6,785 nt of DNA from an uncultured Prevotella sp. (GCA_900770515.1 CAAHDP010000289.1:1-6785); one strand, 5' to 3'; counted from the stretch's first letter, positions 1-6,631 are shown. Numbers and translations are program-made. Notes: generated by a model not told the origin, from the letters alone.

Positions 1-475
1 ATCTAGAGATACCACGCAGATAGAAACTCAACAGGAATGTATCTCTTGCCATCTATTCCTTGGGAGTGAGATCCTTGACAGATTGCAGTCTCTTCATCTG
101 GCTGACATCCTCTGTGGGTATGGCTCTCTTGCGGGTTTGGGCAATACCGGTATAGACATCCGAGAAGGGATGCTGCTGTGGCGTCAGTCACTTTGCCACA
201 GCTTTGTTATAGGTGGCAAGGAGGATGCGGAGATAGAAGGAGCTGGTGTTTCTGCATACCTCCGCCGTATGATGCAGGTACGCCTCATACGAGCGCATCA
301 CTTCTGCATCTATCTCTTTTAGGGCAATATCCTTGTTGTCCCGGTATCGCTTAAAGCTGTTGAGGGTTGCCTTGTAATGAAGCGAGGTGCGGTATTGCCC
401 GTTCTTCAGCAACAGGGTGATGAGGAGGTTCATGAACTGGAATAACGACTCTGATGTTTTCTTGTTTCTTGACAT
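1..475 (-). pseudogene. tyrosine recombinase/integrase, N-terminal part, broken by two in-frame stops and cut by the window edge
   Basis: Reading from ATG at 475, the product begins MSRNKKTSESLFQF and resembles the SAM-like N-terminal core-binding domain of Bacteroidota site-specific recombinases, with the motif NSFKRYRDNKDIALKEID and later LRILLATYNKAVAK. The frame is then closed by TGA (188-190), but the same frame continues with family-like sequence (LTPQQHPFSDVYTGI, then RKRAIPTEDVSQMKRL) up to TAG (53-55). After that stop it again continues as ARDTFLLSFYLRGIS, which is the start of the catalytic domain. So there is no frameshift, only two nonsense codons; a GGA-to-TGA change fits the first. 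The catalytic Arg-His-Arg-Tyr residues lie beyond the window. An earlier ATG at 520 is less likely as the start because the residues it adds lie in the hairpin region and do not resemble the family. Family members act in element integration or DNA inversion. The intact N-terminal fragment alone could not recombine DNA. Confidence 0.8.
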
Positions 476-500
476 AACAATTGTGTATTTATGAAGTTTA

Positions 501-567
501 TTAATATATGATAGGGGCACCTCTGTCTCTATTCAAGAAACAAAGATGCCCCTATATAATATATTAA
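501..567 (-). terminator. long hairpin in the ATPase-recombinase gap; candidate terminator or leader attenuator
   Basis: The arms 514-530 and 536-552 form a continuous 17-bp stem around a 5-base loop (531-535) when read as minus-strand RNA. Fourteen pairs are Watson-Crick and three are G-U. On the plus strand those three positions would be C-A mismatches, so the fold suits minus-strand RNA. Outside the stem, A/T-rich flanks (501-513 and 553-567) are also roughly inverted repeats. It lies about 90 bases after the ATPase stop and 38 bases before the recombinase ATG. There is no clean run of U after the stem, only A/U-rich sequence, so simple intrinsic termination is uncertain. It could instead be a leader structure that limits recombinase expression, or a recombination site. 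Confidence 0.5.
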
Positions 568-640
568 TGTGTCAAGGACGCCACACTGTATGAAAACACA
601 GACTGTCCACCAATAGAGAAAAGAAACAAGAAATAGATTC

Positions 641-1930
641 CTAATCTCTCAAGCACCCTACCGGCACAACATATACACCGTCCTGCGGACGCTGGTAGGC
701 ATATTTACAGGCACCAGTCAGCACCATTTTGAAAGATGGGGACTTCATTTTATCGGTATCGATTTTACTTTCCAATGTTACCAGGTTTCTTGCGCCCTCC
801 TCTATGAGCTTGTCGCCACCCAGCTTCACCTCTATCAACCCATACTTGCCATTACGAAGATGAACTACAGCATCACACTCCAGACCTTTTCTATCACGAA
901 AATGATAAACGGAGCCGCCTAATGCATCGGCATAAACTCTCAAATCACGCACACACAAGGTTTCAAAGAATAAGCCAAACGTACTCAAATCATTGATCAA
1001 GTCATCCGGTCCCATTCCCAAAGCTGCCGTTGCAATCGAAGGGTCAGTAAAATATCTGGTATCAGAAGTACGTATCGCCGACTTGCTTCTCATATTCGGG
1101 TTCCAGGCTGTAGAATCCTCTATCACAAATATCTTCTTCAAAGCCTTGATGTAGGAATAGATGGTATTCTCACTAACCTCAGTACTCTCATTGTTGGCAA
1201 TATCTGCCAAAATGGTACCTGCAGTAGCCTGACTTCCCTGATTTCTCGCATACGAACGCATAATCCTCCTTGCCAATTCACTATCACGTTTGACTCCATC
1301 TACACGGGACACATCGAATCTGGTTACTGCCTCAAAATACTCAATGGCCTGCTGTAAAGCTGCTTGTTTGCTTTTCTTATCCAAGGCTTTCGGCCAGCCA
1401 CCCCGACAAGTCAAATATGCCAGATGCTCCAAGTCGATTGGGTTGATTCCTTCTACGAAGTAATCCGTCCTGTCGGTTGCGAACAATTTGGCAAGGCTCA
1501 CCTCTCCTGTAGAATCTCCTGATTCCCACAAACTCATTGTTCGGAGTTTGAGCCAGGCAAAACGCCCCGTTCCCGTATGAAAGATTTCTTCATAACGAGG
1601 TGGCACAGCAGACCCGGTCAGTATGAACTGCCCATCATCATCACGCTTATCCACTTCATTTCTGACGGCATCCCAGAACTTTGGTGCTATTTGCCATTCA
1701 TCTATCAATCGTGGCGTTTCACCCCGAAGCAACAGTTTGATATTGGTATTGGCCATGGCTATGTTCTGCTCCATAGTATCTGGATCAGACATAGACAGGA
1801 TACTTTTAGCCTGTTGGCTGGCTAGAGTAGTTTTACCGCAATACTTAGGACCTTCTATCAAAACAGCTCCCATCGCATCCAGTTTCTCTGCCAATATTTT
1901 ATCTGCAATTCTTGCTTTATATTCTTTCAT
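641..1930 (-). CDS. AAA_14/DUF4143 family ATP-binding protein
   Basis: This 429-residue protein is a complete member of the bacterial AAA_14-DUF4143 ATPase family, whose cellular role is unknown. The N-terminal ATPase has a Walker A motif GPKYCGKT (residues 27-34), a Walker B-like LIDEWQ (75-80) and a sensor-type strand QFILTGS (101-107), followed by GTGRFAWLKLRTMSLWESG, typical of the family. A middle helical part contains winged-helix-like sequence around NTIYSYIKALKKIF. The C-terminal DUF4143 part holds a possible PD-(D/E)xK nuclease-like core, with D353 in ECDAVV and E367-x-K369 in LIEVKLG. There is no signal peptide or membrane segment, so it should be cytoplasmic. It starts at ATG 1930 after an A-rich leader and has its own promoter match. 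Length and motifs look normal. It is a single-gene unit between the broken recombinase and the tandem repeat. The family identification is firm; a nuclease or defence role would be speculation. Confidence 0.9.
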   Translation of the reverse strand: MKEYKARIADKILAEKLDAMGAVLIEGPKYCGKTTLASQQAKSILSMSDPDTMEQNIAMANTNIKLLLRGETPRLIDEWQIAPKFWDAVRNEVDKRDDDGQFILTGSAVPPRYEEIFHTGTGRFAWLKLRTMSLWESGDSTGEVSLAKLFATDRTDYFVEGINPIDLEHLAYLTCRGGWPKALDKKSKQAALQQAIEYFEAVTRFDVSRVDGVKRDSELARRIMRSYARNQGSQATAGTILADIANNESTEVSENTIYSYIKALKKIFVIEDSTAWNPNMRSKSAIRTSDTRYFTDPSIATAALGMGPDDLINDLSTFGLFFETLCVRDLRVYADALGGSVYHFRDRKGLECDAVVHLRNGKYGLIEVKLGGDKLIEEGARNLVTLESKIDTDKMKSPSFKMVLTGACKYAYQRPQDGVYVVPVGCLRD

Positions 1931-1955
1931 AAAATCTTATTTTTAATTTCTGATG

Positions 1956-1989
1956 CAAAAATAATATATTTTATTGAATATCAGGCAAA
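1956..1989 (-). promoter_or_regulatory. predicted Bacteroidota-type promoter of the ATPase gene
   Basis: On the minus strand, TATTTTTG (1956-1963) matches the -7 consensus TAnnTTTG exactly. A TTTG (1986-1989) lies 22 bases further upstream as a -33 element, slightly more than the usual spacing of about 19-21. Transcription would begin near 1949-1951, leaving a leader of about 20 bases before ATG 1930. The call rests on consensus matching only, in A/T-rich DNA where chance matches occur. Confidence 0.5.
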
Positions 1990-2023
1990 TAAAATAGTTA
2001 AACTTTGTTGCTTTTCCATTCTA

Positions 2024-2104
2024 TTGTGGCAGTTGACCCAAATTCGTTGTGGCAGTTGACACAAATTCGTTGTGGCAGTTGACCCAAATTCGTTGTGGCA
2101 GTTG
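2024..2104. repeat. 23-bp tandem direct repeat, 3.5 copies
   Basis: Copies lie at 2024-2046, 2047-2069 and 2070-2092, with a half copy at 2093-2104. Each begins TTGTGGCAGTTGAC and ends AAATTCG. The only difference among the full copies is one base (C to A at 2061) in the second. That substitution gives copy 2 an internal inverted repeat, TTGTG with CACAA. Because 23 is not a multiple of three, the array is not a coding repeat. It sits in the divergent gap between the ATPase gene and the HTCS, about 35 bases upstream of the proposed ATPase -33 element. The near identity of the copies points to recent expansion or selection. Possible roles include protein-binding iterons or an unstable minisatellite; none can be chosen from sequence. 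Confidence 0.95.
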
Positions 2105-2244
2105 GCAGAATTATTGCTTATGATACATGTTTTATCCTGTTTCATGGGTCATCACCGGCAACATAAAGAGCCGCAGCTACTGCTCATCAGGGAGCTGTAA
2201 CCGTCAGCAATGGGCAGGAACATTTTCTCATAGAAGGGAATGAA
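2105..2244 (+). other. HTCS upstream stretch; probable remnant of the lost 5' coding region
   Basis: The HTCS reading frame stays open upstream of its first usable start codon back to 2167, where it meets TAA (2164-2166). This stretch has no ATG, GTG or TTG before 2245. It would encode sequence such as GAVTVSNGQEHFLIEGNEV, which looks like ordinary beta-propeller blade sequence and not like noncoding DNA. No TAnnTTTG promoter is visible between the tandem repeat and the gene. The simplest reading is that 2167-2244 is former coding sequence of a longer HTCS, and that the join to foreign or rearranged DNA lies between about 2105 and 2167. Confidence 0.4.
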
Positions 2245-5178
2245 GTGAAGAAGATGGATTCCTCTAAAAAACATTCCGATGATAAGAATTCCTTGAAAAA
2301 AATCAAGGAGAAGAAACGAAGGAAGATAGAAAGTCATCTAAAGGACTGGATGAATCAGTATCCTGACTTTTTACTTTCACTCAACAAGCCTAAGCAACTC
2401 ATATCCAACACCTTCAAGGACGCAGGAGGCAATCTTTGGATAGGCTATCGCAATGCTGGATACCAGGTAATCTCTGAGAATGTCATGGCTTATAAATATG
2501 CCAACAGAAACCCATTGGCTGATGCCACAAAAGGAATGGATATCATCGCCATGCAGACTGTGGGTAATCATATCCTAGCCGGAACCACGCTCCGACTCTT
2601 CGTATATGAGGCAAAGAAGGGAGAGCCGAAATATTACTATTATGAGAACAATTCTTCTCTCAACAATATCGTTCCGCTCGATAATGATCGGGTCTGGCTC
2701 GTAGCCAACAATCAGATCAAGAGTTGCCGTCTTCTTCCCGGCAACCAGCTTTCAACAACCGGAACCTTCCGAAGTTCAGCTGTTCTAGGTTGTGGTACCC
2801 GCCAGGCTAATGATGTCTATGCCAGTTGTCAGGCTCCATACGTTATCAAATATCCGTTTGGAACAGACCATGCAGAACGAATCGCTTACCACAATACCTG
2901 GTATGATGCCGAAACCCAGCTCACTACCTTGCAGAATGGCAGCATTCTGCTTTTTATGAAGAATATGCACCTGGCTCTTCTGTCGCCTGCTACCGGGAAG
3001 ATTACAGACCTGGAAGTGAATGGTGCTCCGAAGCATGGCAATATCGATCCTGCCTTTGCCCGCCAGGATTCCAGGGGAAATATCTGGCTGGGAACCAAGC
3101 GTGCCGGTCTCTACCGGTTTAACCTGAAAGACAGGAAACTGGAGAAGATGGATTTCGTGAACGATGTACACGTTCAGGGACTCTTGGAGGACGACCGCCA
3201 TCAGATTTGGATTACCACCCTGAAGAATGCCATCTGCTACCAACCTTCCACAGGGGCCGTGTTGATGAACAGCCTGGTATCTTCCAGTCAGAACGAGTGG
3301 AACCGACAATATTTCGACAATTCGCTCTGCATCTCACCTACCGGAAACCTGGTGTTTGGAAGCTCAGACGGCTGCATCTTCCTACCACAGGAAGCAGGAG
3401 ACAAGACTCTGATGGCAAACAAGAAATTCATTGCCAACAAGAAAGCACTTAGAAATCAGAAGCAATCAGGCAACCATCACCTGGAGATTTACGACCAGAG
3501 CAAGGCATTAGAGAAAGGACTCAGAATCTATTCGCTCGACATCAAGACCAAGGATGGCGAAATCCTTGCGATGAATGATGATATTCACGATGGCGACAGC
3601 TATACTCTTGCCTATGATGAAAACGACCTGAACCTCAGCTTTTTCTATCCCAACTACAGCCGTCGTTCTTCATTGATGTTCCAGTATAAGCTGGAAGGCT
3701 ACGACAAGGATTGGCGCGAACCGAGCTACGACCATACCGCCCATTTTGCCAATCTTGCGCCAGGCAGATACACCTTCCGCCTGCGTCTCGTCAACTCCGA
3801 GCTGTTGCCAGCCCTTGCCGAGCAAAGCATCGAAATTACCATTCAGCCTGCCCCTTGGTTCTCAGCTGCAGCCTGGTGGTTCTATTTCTGCTGTCTCGTC
3901 CTGCTGCTCAGCTTCATCGCATCGCTCTACCTGCATATCCGTACCAACCGCATGCTTCTTCAGCAGGAACAGCACGAACGAGAGCGAGAACAGCGCACCA
4001 ACGAGATGAACATGAACTTCTTTGCCAATATCTCACATGAGTTCCGCAACCCTATCACCATCATCGCCGGTCCGCTCCTCTCGCTGAAACAGGATAAATC
4101 CCTGCCAGCCCAGACACAGAAGACACTCAACAGAGTATGTCTGAGCGTCAACCGAATGCTGAAACTGATAGACCAGATGCTCGACTTTAACCAGTTGGAG
4201 ACCGATGCCCTGCGACTGAAAGTAGCACAGGTTGATGCCAGGAAAGAACTGCAGCAGCTCATAGCCAGCTTCGAGGAATCAACCCGAGTAAAAGGCATCA
4301 AATTGGAAACAAGATTCGAGGATGGCAATTATGAGGTTTGGCTCGATAACGACAAGTTGGAAAAGGTGATGGACAATCTCTTCACCAACGCCCTGAAGCA
4401 TACCAGCAATCAGGGAATCATCCGAATCACGGCTTCCTGCCGGGATGGAAAGTTGCAGATTTCCATCTTCAACAGTGGTGAACCGATAGAAGAAAACAGA
4501 TTAAAGGATGTATTTAAGCGATATTACCAACTCTCTGTAACAGAAGGCAATCATCATTACGGTTGGGGTGCCGGAATCGGACTCTATTACGTAAAGCGCC
4601 TCATCGGTTTGCATCACGGAGAAATCACCGTCAGAAACCAACCTTCCGGTGTGGAATTCTCGTTTTGGATGCCTACAGATAAATCCATCTATACCCCTTC
4701 AGAACAGGTGAAAGAAAAGACGGAAGTGATGCAGATTCCACTCGATGATACGTACGAAATAACTACAGAAGAGGCAGAAGAAAAAGCTTCTGCAGATTCT
4801 ACGGATGAGTCTTCAGAAACAACCCAGAAGCCGAAGATTCTGGTGGTGGATGATGACGTCGATGTGGCACAATACATTACCTCCCTCCTATCCAACGACT
4901 ACACCGTGGTGAACCGCTATTCTGCCGAAGAAGCACTTGAAGACCTGGAGCAGGTGAAGCCGGATCTCATCCTCAGCGATATCATCATGGGCAAGATGTC
5001 GGGCTATGACTTCTGCAAGACCATCAAGCAGAACCTGCTGTTCAGTCATATCCCTGTGATTCTCATCACCGCCAAATCGAATATGAACGAACAGATTACC
5101 GGTCTGCGCCTGGGTGCCGTGGCTTACATCACCAAACCTTTCGACCCGCTCTATCTGAAGGCGATGGTACAGACGTAA
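2245..5178 (+). CDS. hybrid two-component system sensor (HTCS), N-terminally truncated and ending at a premature stop after the receiver domain
   Basis: The frame gives 977 residues from GTG 2245; ATG 2254 is an equally good start, and GAAGGG at 2233-2238 precedes both. In order, the protein has a very charged N-terminus, about six or seven two-component-propeller blades (for example GGNLWIGYRNAGYQVI and RGNIWLGTKRAGLYRF), a Y_Y_Y domain (about 453-535), one membrane span (about 543-565) and a short coiled coil. A HisKA domain follows with H598 in NISHEFRNP. Next come an ATPase domain (N-box N711/N715, NSG at 743-745, GWGAGIGL at 773-780), an acidic linker and a receiver with D869-D871, phospho-acceptor D912, T942 and K964. 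HTCS proteins normally have a signal peptide, about 14 blades and a C-terminal AraC domain in one chain of roughly 1,300-1,400 residues. Here signal peptide and first propeller are missing, and TAA 5176-5178 cuts off the DNA-binding domain. Kinase and receiver residues are intact, so the damage looks recent. Without a signal peptide, the periplasmic sensor may not be exported. Confidence 0.85.
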   Translation: MKKMDSSKKHSDDKNSLKKIKEKKRRKIESHLKDWMNQYPDFLLSLNKPKQLISNTFKDAGGNLWIGYRNAGYQVISENVMAYKYANRNPLADATKGMDIIAMQTVGNHILAGTTLRLFVYEAKKGEPKYYYYENNSSLNNIVPLDNDRVWLVANNQIKSCRLLPGNQLSTTGTFRSSAVLGCGTRQANDVYASCQAPYVIKYPFGTDHAERIAYHNTWYDAETQLTTLQNGSILLFMKNMHLALLSPATGKITDLEVNGAPKHGNIDPAFARQDSRGNIWLGTKRAGLYRFNLKDRKLEKMDFVNDVHVQGLLEDDRHQIWITTLKNAICYQPSTGAVLMNSLVSSSQNEWNRQYFDNSLCISPTGNLVFGSSDGCIFLPQEAGDKTLMANKKFIANKKALRNQKQSGNHHLEIYDQSKALEKGLRIYSLDIKTKDGEILAMNDDIHDGDSYTLAYDENDLNLSFFYPNYSRRSSLMFQYKLEGYDKDWREPSYDHTAHFANLAPGRYTFRLRLVNSELLPALAEQSIEITIQPAPWFSAAAWWFYFCCLVLLLSFIASLYLHIRTNRMLLQQEQHEREREQRTNEMNMNFFANISHEFRNPITIIAGPLLSLKQDKSLPAQTQKTLNRVCLSVNRMLKLIDQMLDFNQLETDALRLKVAQVDARKELQQLIASFEESTRVKGIKLETRFEDGNYEVWLDNDKLEKVMDNLFTNALKHTSNQGIIRITASCRDGKLQISIFNSGEPIEENRLKDVFKRYYQLSVTEGNHHYGWGAGIGLYYVKRLIGLHHGEITVRNQPSGVEFSFWMPTDKSIYTPSEQVKEKTEVMQIPLDDTYEITTEEAEEKASADSTDESSETTQKPKILVVDDDVDVAQYITSLLSNDYTVVNRYSAEEALEDLEQVKPDLILSDIIMGKMSGYDFCKTIKQNLLFSHIPVILITAKSNMNEQITGLRLGAVAYITKPFDPLYLKAMVQT

Positions 5179-5187
5179 CTGCATAAC

Positions 5188-5598
5188 ATGGCAATCCTGC
5201 GCAAGGGATTGGTAGACAGTACGGATACCGAAACCCTGGACGCCCCTGTAGCCAACACCCTGTCAGATCAGGACCGCAAGTTCATGGACGAGCTGTATGC
5301 CCTGATGGAGAAGCGCTCTGCAGAAATGGAACTCAATGTTACCACCGTATGCCACGACCTGCTCATCAGCCAGTCGAAGTTCGCCTATAAACTGAAGGAA
5401 CTCACTGGCGAGACTCCAGGTTCGTTCTTCCGCCGCTACAAGTTCAACAAGGCAGCCAGATTGCTGCAGGAAGGCAAGTATAATGTATCAGAAGTGGCTG
5501 TGATGATAGGTTTCAACACGGCAGCCCACTTCTCTGTGGCGTTCAAGAAACAGTTTGGAGTCACTCCGAGTGAGTTCCAGTCGTCTTCACATACTTAA
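5188..5598 (+). CDS. AraC-type DNA-binding domain of the HTCS, separated from it by an in-frame stop
   Basis: This 136-residue frame is the missing C-terminal output domain of the preceding HTCS. It is in the same reading frame: the intervening codons are TAA CTG CAT AAC and then ATG. Replacing TAA by a sense codon such as CAA would give the usual HTCS linker (VQTQLHNMAILRKGL). The AraC/HTH_18 fold shows two helix-turn-helix units, near residues 51-74 (VTTVCHDLLISQSKFAYKLK) and 100-124 (VSEVAVMIGFNTAAHFSVAF), and the family signature FGVTPSEF. In the intact protein it binds the promoter of a target glycan-use locus when the receiver is phosphorylated. ATG 5188 lies nine bases after the stop, so translational restart could yield a free DNA-binding domain, but it would lack receiver control. 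It may equally be an untranslated remnant. Confidence 0.8.
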   Translation: MAILRKGLVDSTDTETLDAPVANTLSDQDRKFMDELYALMEKRSAEMELNVTTVCHDLLISQSKFAYKLKELTGETPGSFFRRYKFNKAARLLQEGKYNVSEVAVMIGFNTAAHFSVAFKKQFGVTPSEFQSSSHT

Positions 5599-5608
5599 CA
5601 TGTTAGTT

Positions 5609-5634
5609 TTGCCAGTCAACACTTATATTGGCAA
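5609..5634. terminator. weak inverted repeat between convergent genes, possible terminator
   Basis: TTGCCA (5609-5614) and TGGCAA (5629-5634) can pair as a 6-bp stem with a 14-base loop in the 87-base gap between the convergent HTCS and dcu genes. The location suits a shared terminator, but the stem is short and neither strand shows a proper U-run. Confidence 0.25.
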
Positions 5635-5685
5635 TGTTATCTCTCTTATACAATAAAGTTGTGTTACGATATATTTGGGCAAATG

Positions 5686-6417
5686 TTAGTACATTCCGAT
5701 CCAGAAGTGGTAGATATAGCTGATACTCAGTCCGGCGATGGTAGAAGTAACCACGTGCACCATGCCCGGCATCATGAACGAGTGGTTGAGCAGATACTTG
5801 CCAATCACCGTGGTGCCCGAGCGGTCGAAGTTTACGGTAGCGATATCCGAAGGATAGTTAGGGATAAAGAAATAGCCATATACTGAAGGCATCACGCCCA
5901 GCAGAATCCATCCGTCGATACCCAGCGAATAAGCCAGAGGCAACATGGCAACCACCACGGCAGCAGCGATAGGCGAACAGGTGATGCCGATCTGAGAGGC
6001 GATGCTGGCGATGCCGCAAGGACGCTCAGGACGGATACCTTTCTTCAGGGCGATATCGCAGATGATAGGCATCAGGGTATAGACCACGTGGCCCGTACCC
6101 ACCAGGATGGTGAGGAAGAAGGTGGTGAATGGTGCCAGGATGGTGATGCGCTCTGGATGCTTGCGCAGGAGCCGCTCGGCTATCTGAATCATCCAGTCCA
6201 TACCGCCCGAAGCCTGCAACATGCCCGCACAGGTAACGGCTGCAATAATAATGTAAATTACATCGGTAGGAGGATTGCCCGGTTTCAGATGGAAACAGAA
6301 TACCAGGATAGCCAGTCCGATACCGGAAATAGCTCCGAGAGCAAGGGAACCATATCGTGCTCCCACCCATAATGCTACCAATACAACGAGTAGCTCTACG
6401 ATCATTAATAGTGTCAT
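5686..6417 (-). CDS. anaerobic C4-dicarboxylate transporter (Dcu family) with a large internal in-frame deletion
   Basis: The 243-residue membrane protein matches the Dcu (DcuA/DcuB) antiporters, which exchange fumarate, aspartate or malate for succinate in anaerobic metabolism. The N-terminal part is typical: KPGNPPTDVI (45-54), LRKHPERITILAP (84-96), TYFLT-like TTFFLTILVGTGH (98-110) and SQIGITCSPIAAAVVV (141-156). From about residue 158 the sequence is typical of the extreme C-terminus of the family: LMP-like MLPLAYSLGI, then FFIPNYPSDIATVNFD (183-198) and SGTTVIGKYLLNH (200-212). E. coli DcuA is about 433 residues, so roughly 190 are missing between the two parts. Hydrophobic spans remain near 5-20, 24-42, 52-67, 91-108, 134-158, 168-186 and 219-240. 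ATG 6417 is the given start; Met5 is an alternative that fits DcuA better. Transport by such a shortened protein is doubtful. The family call is firm; the deletion is inferred by recalled alignment. Confidence 0.85.
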   Translation of the reverse strand: MTLLMIVELLVVLVALWVGARYGSLALGAISGIGLAILVFCFHLKPGNPPTDVIYIIIAAVTCAGMLQASGGMDWMIQIAERLLRKHPERITILAPFTTFFLTILVGTGHVVYTLMPIICDIALKKGIRPERPCGIASIASQIGITCSPIAAAVVVAMLPLAYSLGIDGWILLGVMPSVYGYFFIPNYPSDIATVNFDRSGTTVIGKYLLNHSFMMPGMVHVVTSTIAGLSISYIYHFWIGMY

Positions 6418-6454
6418 AAGAATCTATAGTTTTGATTGTTATTATTTTCGGGGG

Positions 6455-6462
6455 CAAAGGTA
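6455..6462 (-). promoter_or_regulatory. -7 element of the predicted dcu promoter
   Basis: On the minus strand TACCTTTG matches the Bacteroidota -7 consensus TAnnTTTG exactly. The -33 region is weak, with CACTTTT about 16-19 bases upstream and no proper TTTG, which would suit a promoter that needs an activator. Transcription would start near 6448, giving a leader of about 30 bases before ATG 6417. No Shine-Dalgarno sequence is seen, as is common in this phylum. Confidence 0.55.
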
Positions 6463-6480
6463 GCGTAATCTGCGAAAAGT

Positions 6481-6521
6481 GGCTTTTGTTTTTTCGCAAA
6501 CGGCTTTCGTTTTTTCGCAAA
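6481..6521 (-). repeat. two 20-bp direct repeats at 21-bp pitch upstream of dcu; candidate activator site
   Basis: The copies at 6481-6500 and 6502-6521 are identical at 19 of 20 positions and are spaced 21 bp apart, two helical turns. On the minus strand each contains TTTGCGAAAAAAC and ends in AAAGCC. They lie immediately upstream of, and touch, the expected -33 position of the dcu promoter. Tandem sites of this pitch next to -33 are typical for AraC-family activators, and the end of such a gene lies just upstream in the same orientation. A GCGAAAA on the plus strand (6472-6478) adds a partial inverted copy. The binding protein is a guess. Confidence 0.6.
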
Positions 6522-6631
6522 ACTATAGAAAAGAGCTATTTATCAGGTGTTTATGGTTTTCCGTCTGCTTTTATAAGATGATTTGATTCTCTCAAATGCC
6601 TTTCATAGTATTAGATATATTCCAGAAATTC
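6522..6631. other. spacer between the AraC-type gene and the dcu regulatory repeats, no gene seen
   Basis: This A/T-rich stretch follows the AraC-type stop codon and precedes the 21-bp repeats. It contains only a small perfect hairpin, ATTTGA (6581-6586) with TCAAAT (6592-6597), without a U-run on the minus strand, so no convincing terminator. No additional start codon with a credible frame was found. Confidence 0.4.

Noticed and set aside
501..567. Invertible promoter switch controlled by the adjacent recombinase
   Set aside because: The arms enclose only five bases (27 if only the outer arms are counted), too little to hold a promoter. The G-U pattern also favours an RNA hairpin.
641..1930. 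ATPase as part of an antiviral or toxin-antitoxin system
   Set aside because: AAA_14/DUF4143 proteins are common single genes of unknown role. No partner gene is next to it, so a defence claim has no support in this window.
2024..2104. CRISPR array
   Set aside because: The 23-bp units are contiguous without spacers, and no cas gene is present.
2152..2337. Hydrophobic 61-residue minus-strand frame that could look like a small membrane protein
   Set aside because: It overlaps the lysine-rich start of the HTCS on the opposite strand. Its phenylalanine and leucine content is simply the complement of AAA/AAG/GAA codons.
2785..3309. Long minus-strand frame of 174 codons inside the HTCS
   Set aside because: It lies wholly within the propeller-coding region, whose protein has clear domain motifs. 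The reverse product has no recognisable motif.
1..5178. In-frame stops as a sign of an alternative genetic code
   Set aside because: The three interrupted positions use TGA, TAG and TAA, and normal genes in the window end in TAA or TAG. No single codon reassignment explains this, so mutation is simpler.
6581..6597. Intrinsic terminator of the AraC-type gene
   Set aside because: The stem is only six mostly A/T pairs and is not followed by a U-run on the minus strand.
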